From contig NZ_QNRR01000013.1 in the NCBI RefSeq assembly GCF_003315205.1, positions 1-64,000 on the forward strand: a DNA stretch of 64,000 nucleotides, given 5' to 3'. The notes below the pieces were generated by a model, which worked only from the letters and a program-made list of their open reading frames with translations, had not been told where the DNA came from and ran no database searches. Below, piece by piece: positions 26,498 to 35,176 of the stretch. Positions within the stretch are counted from its first letter, which is position 1. Each line of letters opens with the position of its first letter. Made by a program: the position numbers and the translations under genes. This DNA is from Roseimicrobium gellanilyticum (GTDB taxonomy: Bacteria > Verrucomicrobiota > Verrucomicrobiia > Verrucomicrobiales > Verrucomicrobiaceae).

Positions 26498-27607
26498 TCA
26501 GCCGAGCAATCTTCCGAACCAGCCCTTCTTCTTTTCCTTGAGGGCGATCTGGTACTGCTGCTGGAAGTAGCTCACATCGGTGCAGTGGGATGCAGCATCC
26601 GGGAAGGTGATGCGATCATCGAGCACGAGTTCGAGCAGGCTGTCATCGATGGTGTGCATGCCATCGCCTGCGCCGATCTGGATGAGGCCCATGAGCTGGG
26701 AGAGGCGGCGCTCGCGGATGCAGTTCGCGATGGCGTTGTTCACCACCATGATCTCGGAGGCCATGACGAGGCCGGGCTTGTCATGCCGCGGCAGCAGGAA
26801 CTGGCAGACCACGCCTCGCAAGGTTGCCGCGAGCTGGGCCGCGACGAAGCGCTGGCGCTCCTCGGGGAACGCATCCAGCACACGCGTAATGGCAGCTCCC
26901 GTGTCTGTGGTGTGCAGGGTGGCGATGACCAGGTGTCCAGTGCTCGCCGCGGTGAGGGCGATGCGAATGGTGTCCTCATCACGCATTTCCCCCAGCAAGA
27001 TGACATCCGGATCCTGACGCAGGGAACTGCGCAGCGCCGCGGCGAAGCTGTGGGTGTCCGTCCCCACTTCACGCTGATGGATGAGGCTGTACCCCTGCTG
27101 GAAGACAAACTCGATGGGGTCCTCAATGGAAACGATATTGGCGCAGCGCTGCCGGGCAATCGTCTGCGTCATGCTGGCGAGTGTGTGGCTCTTTCCCGAG
27201 CCGCTGGAGCCCGTCACCAGAATGAGTCCCGAATTCTCCTGGCACCAGCGCTCCACCGTGGGCGAGTGCCCGAGCGTGGCGAGATCCGGCACCTCGTCTG
27301 GAATGAATCGGAAGCTCGCCTCGACACAGCCGAGTGCATAGCGCGCATTCGCTCTCAATCGGCCTGCGGACTCGACCTCCATGCTGAAATCCAGCTCCCA
27401 ATCCTGCTCAAGGCGCACCCGCTGGGAATCCCTGAGCACACCATACACCAGCTCACGGGTATCTTCCCCGGTGAGAATCTCCTCGGTCAGTGGCTGCAGC
27501 GTGCCAAACACACGCATGGACGGCTGGGCGCGCGCGGTGATGTGGAGGTCTGACGCTCCCTGCTGACGCGCCATGAGAAGGTAATCGACCAGATCGTGTT
27601 GTGGCAT
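26498..27607 (-). CDS. PilT/PilU-family type IV pilus retraction ATPase (first of two)
   Basis: A 369-residue ATPase of the PilT/VirB11 class. Walker A GSSGSGKS is at residues 133-140, Asp-box IEDPIEFVFQQ, Walker B VILLGEMRDEDT and His-box GHLVIATLHTTD follow in the expected order. The C-terminus carries a Lys-rich WFGRLLG tail rather than the AIRNLIRE motif typical of PilT, so it may be PilU-like. It lies 23 bp downstream of a second PilT-like gene. No other pilus gene is near. It powers pilus depolymerisation and twitching motility in characterised bacteria. Confidence 0.92.
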   Translation of the reverse strand: MPQHDLVDYLLMARQQGASDLHITARAQPSMRVFGTLQPLTEEILTGEDTRELVYGVLRDSQRVRLEQDWELDFSMEVESAGRLRANARYALGCVEASFRFIPDEVPDLATLGHSPTVERWCQENSGLILVTGSSGSGKSHTLASMTQTIARQRCANIVSIEDPIEFVFQQGYSLIHQREVGTDTHSFAAALRSSLRQDPDVILLGEMRDEDTIRIALTAASTGHLVIATLHTTDTGAAITRVLDAFPEERQRFVAAQLAATLRGVVCQFLLPRHDKPGLVMASEIMVVNNAIANCIRERRLSQLMGLIQIGAGDGMHTIDDSLLELVLDDRITFPDAASHCTDVSYFQQQYQIALKEKKKGWFGRLLG

Positions 27608-27630
27608 GGTAATGGGGTATTTTGCTGCTG

Positions 27631-28686
27631 CTATTGCACACCACGCATGGCGCGCTTGAACTCGGCCTCATTGCTTGTCGCTTGGGCGGCCACGCTTTCT
27701 TCAATCTTGCCCGAGCGGCACGCCTCCACGGCGGCCTTCAGGAAGGACTGCGCATTCGGGTCATTGCCCTTGGCGAGGTGCTCCTTGATCTGGAAAGCCT
27801 CACGCTTGCGGATCCATTCGCGCATGGCACCGCCGTTCTCGATGTGCTCGACCAGCAATTGCAGGCCGCCATCCTTCTTCGGCACGAGCCGCTGGCACAT
27901 GACGCCGAGCATCTGGTCCGCCAGGAGATGCACACCCTGGTTCAGCTTGTCATCCGGGAAAAGGTGGGTGAAGCGCTCCATGGTATCCGCCACGCGCTCG
28001 GAGTGCATGGTGGCGAGCACCAGGTGCCCGGTCTCCGCTGCCTGCAGGGCAATCAGTGCCGTTTCATAGTCACGGATTTCACCCACGAAGATCACATCCG
28101 GCGCCTGACGCAAGGCGCTGCGGAGGCCGTGTGCGAAGCTGGTGGTGTCCCGCCCGACCTCACGCTGGGTGAAGTGGCACTGCTGATTCTCAAAGATGTA
28201 CTCCACCGGATCCTCGATGGTCACGATGTGCCTCGCGAGATTCATGTTCATCCAGTGCAGCATCGAGGCAATGGTGGTGCTCTTCCCGGTGCCCGTGGGG
28301 CCGGTGATCAAAACGAGACCAAAGGAACGCTGCGCCCAGCGGGTGAGAAGGTTGACAGGCAGGCCAAGGGTGGGCAGCGGGGGAATCTCCGTCTTGATGC
28401 GACGCAGTACTGCCGCCAGCCGGCCCATGGAACGGTGGAGATTCACACGAAAGCGCACGTGCGTGTGTGAGATGAGACCGGAGTCCCGATCCATGTCGCT
28501 CTCCACCTTGCCGCCGCACACCTGCCAGAGACCGGTCAAGTGCTGAAGCGTGACGGGTTCGTCCCCGAGGAGCACGATTTGCTCACGAATCTTCAACCGT
28601 GGGATTTCATCTTCTTGAAGAAAAACGTCGCTGGCCTGATGCGCGTCCGCAGCATCCAGGATGGTATCAATGGAAATAGACGACAT
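27631..28686 (-). CDS. PilT/PilU-family type IV pilus retraction ATPase (second of two)
   Basis: A 351-residue paralog of its downstream neighbour. Start ATG 28686 (MSSISIDTIL) is preferred to a GTG at 28737. Walker A GPTGTGKS is at residues 129-136, with IEDPVEYIFE, Walker B VIFVGEIRDYET and His-box GHLVLATMHSER. The two proteins differ considerably outside the motifs, so the duplication is old. PilT and PilU are often encoded together and cooperate in retraction; which is which cannot be told safely from sequence alone. Confidence 0.92.
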   Translation of the reverse strand: MSSISIDTILDAADAHQASDVFLQEDEIPRLKIREQIVLLGDEPVTLQHLTGLWQVCGGKVESDMDRDSGLISHTHVRFRVNLHRSMGRLAAVLRRIKTEIPPLPTLGLPVNLLTRWAQRSFGLVLITGPTGTGKSTTIASMLHWMNMNLARHIVTIEDPVEYIFENQQCHFTQREVGRDTTSFAHGLRSALRQAPDVIFVGEIRDYETALIALQAAETGHLVLATMHSERVADTMERFTHLFPDDKLNQGVHLLADQMLGVMCQRLVPKKDGGLQLLVEHIENGGAMREWIRKREAFQIKEHLAKGNDPNAQSFLKAAVEACRSGKIEESVAAQATSNEAEFKRAMRGVQ

Positions 28687-28824
28687 GCGCGGGAATGGAT
28701 ACCACGGGGGGATGCTCGGACGCAATGGAGAATGCACAATGAACGAACTTCATGGCCCCGCCTGGCCCCCGTGAAACGGAACCGGGTGGATGCCTGCGCC
28801 GGCCAGCTGTGATTCCGGACCGAC

Positions 28825-29079
28825 TCACCGCGATACCCGCCAGTAGCGTGCGATGCGCAGAAATCCGAGAATAGCGAAGATACCTGCGGGCAGAATCCAG
28901 ATCATTCCGCTGGAACTAACGTTGGCCCCGTCCGGAGTGGTGAAGCTGGTACTGACCTGGGAGAGTTCATCCCGCCACTTCCAAAAACGATCATAGAAAG
29001 CATAGGCAAAGAAACCAGCGGCGCCCAAATAAATGGCCGCGAATACCAGGTGCCCTATTCTTTTGCCGCTTAGTTTCAT
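28825..29079 (-). CDS. Small two-helix membrane protein
   Basis: An 84-residue protein with two predicted membrane helices (about 11-30 and 60-78), separated by a soluble loop of roughly 30 residues. The start is a Lys-rich MKLSGKRIG and the end is Arg-rich (ARYWRVSR). No family is recognised. It is about 138 bp upstream of the PilT-like pair on the same strand and may or may not be linked to it. Confidence 0.6.
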   Translation of the reverse strand: MKLSGKRIGHLVFAAIYLGAAGFFAYAFYDRFWKWRDELSQVSTSFTTPDGANVSSSGMIWILPAGIFAILGFLRIARYWRVSR

Positions 29080-29199
29080 TGCATACGCGCACGATGCGCC
29101 AACGCCCCGGGAGTCAATCGCAGCGACGGGCTGCGGCGCAAGAAAGATTTGGCGGAACCCACCTTGGAATCGTGAGCCGCGGCCTCATGGTAAATGCCA

Positions 29200-29228
29200 T
29201 TGTGAACCTGCATTCCGCCCTGTATTCT
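29200..29228 (+). promoter_or_regulatory. Candidate sigma-70-type promoter for the nitrilase-like gene
   Basis: TTGTGA (29200-29205) and TATTCT (29223-29228) are separated by exactly 17 bp, each matching 4 of 6 consensus bases. They lie about 117 bp upstream of the start at 29345. Weak but well-spaced. Confidence 0.35.
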
Positions 29229-29344
29229 TTTGATGAGAAAATCCGGGGCATCCTCGCAACGTTGAGCATCACGCCCCTTTGTGCCCACAAGAAGCGACCG
29301 CTCTCAACATTCGCGAGGCTTCCTCCCTACAATCCAGGACTGCC

Positions 29345-31297
29345 ATGCCCAACCTGAAGGCCTTCGAAGATATCATCGCCACCTCCAAGGGCACGGCGAA
29401 CCAGTTTGTCGCCACCAAGGATGGGGGCCTGGCCTTCAAAGGAAATGCCGGACGACTCGCCACCTATGTTTCGAGTTCCTACCAGGACGTGGACAAGGAC
29501 ATGCTGCGCAGTTTCAAGACCGCGCTGACGGACGCCTATGGTCCCGAGGTGGCGGAGCTGGCATGGAAAAAGGCGGGGCTGGACGTGCGTCTGCGAGATG
29601 GACTCCCTCTTTCAGTCAAGGAGGCAAATGCGGCCATCGAAGCGGCCAAGGCCTCGGTGAAAATTCTCGCGGAACATGCTGAGTACGGAAAGCAGTACCG
29701 CAGCCTGGAGGAAGAAGCCCGGAGCTGGGACCCCAAGCCGCAGGCATCCAAAGTCGAAGGTGCAGGATTCCGGCTGATAAAGCAGGACCAGGGTGAGTTC
29801 CGCATTCACCACTGGAATGCCAAGAACAATCCGGAATCAGTCAGCGACAAATCCAAAGCCGCGGAACTGGATGAACTGGTGCACAAGGAGGTGGCAGCCA
29901 TCAAGGCCCAACGACAAAAGGACCTGTCAGAAGGTAGGAAGGTGGAACCGATGAGCGAGCGCCTCATCTATCTGCAGGCGAAACTCAACCTCACCGAGCG
30001 CATGGTCTCGGAGGCCTGCCAGCCGGAGAATCTCAAAGAGGGTGGCCCCAAGGCAAATATCTTCCTGGGACCGGATATGTTCTTCTCCCCCTCCAGCGGT
30101 CCCGCGGTGAAGGGCTTCGCCTGCAAAAAAACCACTGGAGGCGCCTGCACCGAGGAGGAGATGAAGCGCATCACCGAAGGTCTCCGTCGCATCAGCGATC
30201 GCCATCCGGAGGTCACCCTCATGCCCGGGACCATCGTGTGGAGCAAACCTTCACCGACTGTCCCGGTGATCGACGGTCTGCCGCGTCCCGCCGATATGGC
30301 GTTCAACAACGCCCCTGTATTCAACAAGGGTGAGCTGGTTCACATCACCTACAAGATGACGGACGGAGGAGATGCCAGTTGGGCGGCGACTGGCATCAAC
30401 GGCCCGGGCGGAAGCTTCTCCACTGCACCCTCTGCCGGCAATCAGTACAAGGCCAGGCTCCAGGTGTTCCTTGGCAATGACTTGATGAACGGCGCCATCG
30501 GCGTTGAAGGCATGGAAAAAGTGCAACCCATTCTGGATGCCATGGGAACTCAAGCGGGCCAGCGTTCACCGGGACGCGAATGGGAGAATGGATTGCGTTC
30601 GGGTGGAGCCGATGCACGCTCTCCTTACAACACAGTCTTTGTCGTTGAAGGCAAGGTCATGGCTCTGGAGATCTGCCGTGATCACACCAACGGCCAGGCA
30701 AAGAAGGACTTCACACGATTGAAGAATTCGGACGATGCCGTGTCGCGATTGGCAAAGTCCCAGCCTGATGGCGGAGCCAACCTGCACGTGCTGCTCTCCG
30801 CTTCCAACATGATGACCCCGAGCAACACCATCTGCTGCACAGGTGGGATCGCTGCACAAAACGACGTCAGCGGCGGATGCTCCACCAGCTTCCTCATCCA
30901 GAAGCGAATCAGCCAAGATATGGCCCAGCCAAAGCCGGGCTCGAAGCAGCAGGTGTTTCACTACCAGCATGACGAAGCCCAGAGAAAGGCGATGGCTCCC
31001 GAGGCGCCCAGGGTTGGGCTGTCCGATGTGGGAGTGAAGAGGGATGACCCCGTGAAGCTGGAACCGTCCCTGCTTACTCCTCCCGACCCAGGCATCCCCC
31101 GCTCCAGCGTGCGGGATGTCATGCGTGAAAGCGCATCGTCAGGTGCCAAGGTCAAAGTTGGCGTGGTCGAATCCACCACGGAACAGACCACACTCACCAC
31201 AGGAACAAAGACTGTGCGCAGCGAGTCGGGTCTGGACAAACCCAAGGTTGGTGTTTCAAGCAACACCAACACGGTATCTGTGGGGACGAGTTTGTAG
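29345..31297 (+). CDS. Large protein with nitrilase-like central region, possible secreted effector
   Basis: A 650-residue protein without a classical signal peptide. The start at 29345 (MPNLKAFEDIIATSKG) follows the frame with the best coding character. Residues about 40-95 have an 'AYGPEVAELAWKKAGLD..LRDGLPLSVKEA' segment. The centre (about 230-550) shows three features of the nitrilase superfamily in order: GPDMFF (Glu/Asp position), a Lys in LVHITYKMTDGGD, and a Cys in ALEICRDH, then a late LHVLLSASN segment. The C-terminal 100 residues are Pro/Ser/Thr-rich and low-complexity. Enzyme class, secretion and target are all inferred; an Asp in place of the usual Glu is a caution. Confidence 0.6.
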   Translation: MPNLKAFEDIIATSKGTANQFVATKDGGLAFKGNAGRLATYVSSSYQDVDKDMLRSFKTALTDAYGPEVAELAWKKAGLDVRLRDGLPLSVKEANAAIEAAKASVKILAEHAEYGKQYRSLEEEARSWDPKPQASKVEGAGFRLIKQDQGEFRIHHWNAKNNPESVSDKSKAAELDELVHKEVAAIKAQRQKDLSEGRKVEPMSERLIYLQAKLNLTERMVSEACQPENLKEGGPKANIFLGPDMFFSPSSGPAVKGFACKKTTGGACTEEEMKRITEGLRRISDRHPEVTLMPGTIVWSKPSPTVPVIDGLPRPADMAFNNAPVFNKGELVHITYKMTDGGDASWAATGINGPGGSFSTAPSAGNQYKARLQVFLGNDLMNGAIGVEGMEKVQPILDAMGTQAGQRSPGREWENGLRSGGADARSPYNTVFVVEGKVMALEICRDHTNGQAKKDFTRLKNSDDAVSRLAKSQPDGGANLHVLLSASNMMTPSNTICCTGGIAAQNDVSGGCSTSFLIQKRISQDMAQPKPGSKQQVFHYQHDEAQRKAMAPEAPRVGLSDVGVKRDDPVKLEPSLLTPPDPGIPRSSVRDVMRESASSGAKVKVGVVESTTEQTTLTTGTKTVRSESGLDKPKVGVSSNTNTVSVGTSL

Positions 31298-31516
31298 GCT
31301 ACAGAGCGTCACTACCCGGAGGCTTAGGGCATTTTCATTGAGATTGTAGCCGTCAATAAGGAGAATGGAGGCATATTCGTGCCCTCCGGGACGAACTGCC
31401 ATAGCTCAATTCGAACTGGCTATAGCTCTATCTAAAATGCTCTGAGATATGCGATTCATTCCCTCTTCGGAGCGGGCTGCAACTCCCGGCCAGGCACTGC
31501 GAGTGTACAAAACGAC
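31298..31516. other. AT-richer intergenic element with imperfect ends
   Basis: The left end 31321-31351 and right end 31418-31448 are imperfect inverted copies sharing GCATTTT and TAGCC. An inner near-palindrome lies at 31378-31397 (TTCGTGCC...GGGACGAA). No gene seen. Local base composition is AT-richer than neighbours. Confidence 0.35.
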
Positions 31517-31966
31517 TCACTTGTAGAGGATCACTGAGCGGCCCTTCCTGCGGTGGCGGACGGCGAAGCCAACCCTGCTATAATCGGATGTCCAGACGTG
31601 GACTTCACCGCCGTCCACAAGGAGAAAGCGAAGCGTGCCACCTGCCCTGGATGACCTGCCGGTGCCTTCAGTCTTGGAATGGATGAGCTGCGGACTGAAC
31701 CCTTCTGGCGGCCCGAGAGCATCGAGAATCTCCTGGATGCTCGGCGGACGAGGTGGTCCGCGAAAGAGCTTATCCACGAAATCCGGTGTCCGGTTCGCGC
31801 GGCCCGATTCGGTTTTCAGCTGTCCCGGAATCTGCTGACTCCACGCCCACTTGGCGTTACCCGCCAGCGCATCGCTGGCGACGGCAACCGCCAAAAATAC
31901 GAGAACCCAAATGAATCGATGGGACGAATTGCTCAACGTGACCAGCTTCCGACGATATCCCGGCAC
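31517..31966 (-). CDS. Small secreted protein, hypothetical
   Basis: A 149-residue protein with a likely Sec signal peptide (hydrophobic residues about 18-33, cleavage near DALAG). The C-terminal half reads ...IQEILDALGPPEGFSPQLI and then three strand-like stretches (LRFLLVDGGEVHVWTSDYSRVGFAVRH), similar in outline to SmpA/BamE-like or PepSY-like beta domains. No firm family. It stands alone, convergent with the nitrilase-like gene. Confidence 0.55.
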   Translation of the reverse strand: MPGYRRKLVTLSNSSHRFIWVLVFLAVAVASDALAGNAKWAWSQQIPGQLKTESGRANRTPDFVDKLFRGPPRPPSIQEILDALGPPEGFSPQLIHSKTEGTGRSSRAGGTLRFLLVDGGEVHVWTSDYSRVGFAVRHRRKGRSVILYK

Positions 31967-32110
31967 TGGTCAACAAAATTTGGGCTCAATGCGCTCACTA
32001 TTTTTTTCCACAAGTTGATGCATGCTCTCCATGCCATCCCCCATCCTTCGCAGGATGGGCAAATGGCCGTGGCAGACGGTTTCCCTTCAGCTACCACGGG
32101 TTGCAAGCCT

Positions 32111-33358
32111 TCAGTTCAGCTCCCCCAACGCCTTCTTCAGCGATGCGAATTCCATATCCTGCTTCTGCAGCACAATCTCACGAGCCTTGGCGGCTTTTGC
32201 TTTTGCAGCGGCAGGATCCTTCGCAATGGCGAGCACGGTGGAGGCGATGCGGGCGACTTCGTCTTCGTTGTCCATGGTGAAGAGCCATTCATTCATGCCG
32301 ATGTCGCGCCACATGAAGCCTTTGTTCGTCTGCTCATCCCAGCGGCACACCACGGCAGGGATGCCGCTGGCGATGCACATGATGGGGCTGTGCATTTCAT
32401 TGCCGAAGAGTCCGGCGCTGCGCACAAAGGTGCTGAGGGCTTCATCCGTGAGCCAGTACTTGTCGCGCCACACAACCTTCTTCTTCACATCTTCGGGAAG
32501 CGGGTCGTAGAGCATCTCCTTGCCCAGCGGGATCTGGGTCTGGTCTTCGCAGGTGATGAGCACCTTCATGTCTGTCTCACGCGTGATGGCGATGATGGCG
32601 GCCCGGTGTTGTGCGTGATCGTGCTCCTTCTTCTCCTGATTGCGCTTGTCCTTCACTTTATCATAGGGACGGCCCTTCTTCACGGTCCAGAAGGGAGTCC
32701 AGCGATAGCGGGGAATGCAGCAGAGGAATTTTCCTTCCTCAAGCCCGTTCTCCTTCATGAAAGCGAGGGCAGCTTCGTCATTGCGCAGCTTCACCACACC
32801 AAATGCCGTGTCGGGACCAAAGGCAGCACCAGGCACGTTGCAGCCGAGTTCCTTGGCCTTGGCGAAGGAAACACCATCACGGAAGTAGACGAACTTCGCC
32901 TTGTTCAATGTCTCAATGATGGCCGGATCATCCGAGGTCAGCGAGATGCCCATGACCCCAAAGGGCTTGCCGGTTTCCTTCACCCAGCGAGCCACGTCCT
33001 TGTGCGCGACGAATCCAGAGCCGGAGCCATGCAGCATGAAGTCGCATTTCTTGACGGCTTCTTTGATGGCATCCTGGCCTTTGAGGACATTCACCTTGGG
33101 GAAGTGCTTCGCGAAGAGTGCGTCTGCACCATTCTCCATGTTGCTGGTCCAGAAATCGACATCGGCTTCGATGCCGTATTTTTCAAAGAGCTCCATCATG
33201 CCCAGGTAGTGGGCGATGTCGCCGATGTTGATGCTCTGCCAGCCATTGCGCAAAAGGATGCGCGGCTTCCGCTGGCCCTGCGCCACGGCGGGAATGGAAG
33301 CGAGTGTGCTGGCCAGTGCAGCGAAGGCGGAGGATTCGAGGAAGTGACGACGATTCAT
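32111..33358 (-). CDS. Polysaccharide pyruvyltransferase-like protein with Tat signal
   Basis: A 415-residue protein. ATG 33358 gives a Tat-type leader (MNRRHFLESSAFAALAS). The body resembles the polysaccharide pyruvyl transferase family (PF04230): INIGDIAHYLGMM near the N-terminus, MLHGSGSGF, GPDTAFGV, and late AGLFGNEMHSPIMCIASGIPAVVCRW, the conserved 'SxRxHsxixaxaxGiP' like segment. Known members transfer pyruvate to sugars of surface polymers in the cytoplasm, so Tat export is unexpected and suggests another role on exported glycans. It lies downstream of the sugar genes on the same strand, after a repeat-rich gap. Confidence 0.8.
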   Translation of the reverse strand: MNRRHFLESSAFAALASTLASIPAVAQGQRKPRILLRNGWQSINIGDIAHYLGMMELFEKYGIEADVDFWTSNMENGADALFAKHFPKVNVLKGQDAIKEAVKKCDFMLHGSGSGFVAHKDVARWVKETGKPFGVMGISLTSDDPAIIETLNKAKFVYFRDGVSFAKAKELGCNVPGAAFGPDTAFGVVKLRNDEAALAFMKENGLEEGKFLCCIPRYRWTPFWTVKKGRPYDKVKDKRNQEKKEHDHAQHRAAIIAITRETDMKVLITCEDQTQIPLGKEMLYDPLPEDVKKKVVWRDKYWLTDEALSTFVRSAGLFGNEMHSPIMCIASGIPAVVCRWDEQTNKGFMWRDIGMNEWLFTMDNEDEVARIASTVLAIAKDPAAAKAKAAKAREIVLQKQDMEFASLKKALGELN

Positions 33359-33440
33359 AAGAGAGAGGGACAAGGCGTGTATCTGGTATGAGTCGTGGCA
33401 GGACGTGTTTCAGACAGGAAAAGTGTGCGACAGCGAATGG

Positions 33441-33556
33441 AGGTTAGGCGTCCTCGCCTGACAGTGGTGGTTAGGCTTTCTAGCCTGACCAGTCACTCAC
33501 CAATGACCGTCGGGCTGGAAAGCCCAACATCCGCTGTCAGGCTAGAAAGCCTAACC
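33441..33556. repeat. Cluster of four REP-like palindromic units
   Basis: Units are AGGTTAGGCGTCCTCGCCTGAC (33441-33462), GGTTAGGCTTTCTAGCCTGA (33469-33488), GGGCTGGAAAGCCC (33511-33524) and TCAGGCTAGAAAGCCTAACC (33537-33556). The second and fourth are exact inverted copies over 20 bp. Each unit is itself a small palindrome. Such clusters are typical of REP/BIME-like elements. Confidence 0.75.
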
Positions 33557-33570
33557 TCCTGGCCTTACTG

Positions 33571-33597
33571 ACCGCCGAGGCTCGGCGGACTACTTTC
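33571..33597. repeat. Solo copy of the ACCGCCG...CGGCGGACTACTTTC repeat
   Basis: ACCGCCGAGGCTCGGCGGACTACTTTC matches the arm of the element at 46247-46396. No inverted partner is seen nearby. Confidence 0.65.
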
Positions 33598-33604
33598 CAA
33601 CAAA

Positions 33605-33636
33605 AGCCCCGGCTCACCTTTCGATGGGCCGGGGCT
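33605..33636 (-). terminator. Rho-independent terminator of the Gfo/Idh/MocA gene
   Basis: An 8-bp stem (AGCCCCGG / CCGGGGCT) is followed on the minus strand by TTTTGTTGG. It lies about 110 bp past the stop codon of the 33745-35100 gene. Confidence 0.7.
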
Positions 33637-33744
33637 GTTTGTGGGTTGTGTTCTGTTTGGAGTGAGGGGCGGTGCGAAACGCCCCACAGTGTTTTCTTCG
33701 CGTGTGAACGCGCTTTGGATTTCGCGAACGAGACTTGCCTTGCC

Positions 33745-35100
33745 TTAGACCACCTTGCTCACACCGGGCGTGGCGATGGGGTAGAAGCCATCCTTGTCCG
33801 GAGCGGTCGGCGGCACGGTATCCCAGGTAACCTTGTTCGGCATGAGCTGGATCTGGGAGGCAAGCGCGTCCTTGTAGAGCACTTCCTTGCCGGAGTAGGT
33901 GGCCATGCGACCGAGGACGGCAGTCATGGTGCTCTCCGCCACATACACGGCGTCGTTCTTCTTCTTGCCGTTGAGGATCGCGTCCTGCAGTTCGTTGTGC
34001 TCGGTCTGATAGGGATCGGGATCCTTGCGGTCGGCACCCGTCGGGCGGTAGCGCCAGAGGGAGTTGCCCTTGTAGTCGACCGCGTAGCACTTGCCGCCGT
34101 TGTCGAGATACAGGATGCCCTTCGTGCCGGTAAGCTCTTCACGGACGGGGTTGATGCAACCCTTCTGGTGGCGGCACTGGCTGTTGATGCGCACGCCGTT
34201 CGCGTAGGTGTACTCTACGTAGTGGTGGTCGTAGATTTCGCCGAACTCCTTGCCGGTGCGGACCTGACGGCCGCCCATGCCCTGGGCGCTCACCGGCGTG
34301 GAGCCGATGAACCAGTTGGCGACGTCGATGTTGTGGATGTGTTGCTCGTTGATGTGGTCACCGCAGAGCCAGTTGAAGTAGTACCAGTTGCGAAGCTGGT
34401 ACTGAAGCTCGGTCTGGCCGGCTTCGCGCTCTTTCACCCACACGCCGGCGCTGTCCCAGTAGACCTGGCCGCCGACGATGTCGCCGATGATGTTGTTTTC
34501 CTTCACCTGCTTCAGCGCTTCGAGGTAGCAGTTCTGATAGCGGCGCTGGAGACCAGCGACGACCTTGAGGCCCTTCTCATCTGCGACCTTGGCCATTTCG
34601 AGCACCTTGCGCACGCCGGGGGCGTCGACCGCGACGGGCTTCTCCATGAACACGTGCTTGCCCGCGTTGATCGCGGCTTCGAAGTGGTAGGGGCGGAATC
34701 CGGGAGGAGTCGCGAGGATGACGAGGTCGCATTCCTTGAGCACCTTCTCATAGGCGTCGAGACCCACGAACTTGCGGTCTTCCACCTGGAACTGGTCCTT
34801 GCTCTTGTTGCTCAGGTTCTTGTAGGCGCTCTCGAGGCGGTCTTCATGCGCGTCGGCCATGGCCCACAGCTTGAAGTTGTAGTTGCCCGAGCTCAGTGCC
34901 TGTCCGGCAGCACCGGATCCGCGGCCACCGCAGCCAATGAGGCCGATCTTCACCGTGTCCCCACCAGTGGTCGCCTGGCCGTAGGAACGGGCGCTCAGCG
35001 CAAGACCTGCTCCGGCGGCGATGCCGGTGCGCAGGAAGTCGCGGCGCGAGGGTGTCTTCGGCACATAGAGGCCGGTATTGGATGGTTCGTGCGTAGTCAT
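33745..35100 (-). CDS. Gfo/Idh/MocA family oxidoreductase with Tat signal
   Basis: A 451-residue NAD(P)-dependent oxidoreductase with a Tat-type leader (SRRDFLRTGIAAGAGLALS around residues 18-36). The Rossmann motif is KIGLIGCGGRGSGAA, with EKPVAVDAPG as the catalytic-lysine motif near residue 155. Family members of this type with Tat leaders are abundant in PVC bacteria and use sugars. It lies 76 bp downstream of the epimerase-like gene on the same strand, so the pair is probably an operon converting one ketose or polyol to another. The substrate is unknown. Confidence 0.92.
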   Translation of the reverse strand: MTTHEPSNTGLYVPKTPSRRDFLRTGIAAGAGLALSARSYGQATTGGDTVKIGLIGCGGRGSGAAGQALSSGNYNFKLWAMADAHEDRLESAYKNLSNKSKDQFQVEDRKFVGLDAYEKVLKECDLVILATPPGFRPYHFEAAINAGKHVFMEKPVAVDAPGVRKVLEMAKVADEKGLKVVAGLQRRYQNCYLEALKQVKENNIIGDIVGGQVYWDSAGVWVKEREAGQTELQYQLRNWYYFNWLCGDHINEQHIHNIDVANWFIGSTPVSAQGMGGRQVRTGKEFGEIYDHHYVEYTYANGVRINSQCRHQKGCINPVREELTGTKGILYLDNGGKCYAVDYKGNSLWRYRPTGADRKDPDPYQTEHNELQDAILNGKKKNDAVYVAESTMTAVLGRMATYSGKEVLYKDALASQIQLMPNKVTWDTVPPTAPDKDGFYPIATPGVSKVV

Positions 35101-35176
35101 GTTTGGATTTGGCGTGGGGGCGGTGGCGATAAAAGCAACCGCTCAATGACGTCGGTTTGGACCCGGAAATTGCAGC

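Larger units (their letters stand above)
33359..33744. other. 386-bp repeat-rich intergenic region
   Basis: It contains the tandem REP-like palindromes at 33441-33556, a solo copy of the CGGCGGACTACTTTC repeat at 33571-33597 and a terminator at 33605-33636. No gene is seen. Confidence 0.6.
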
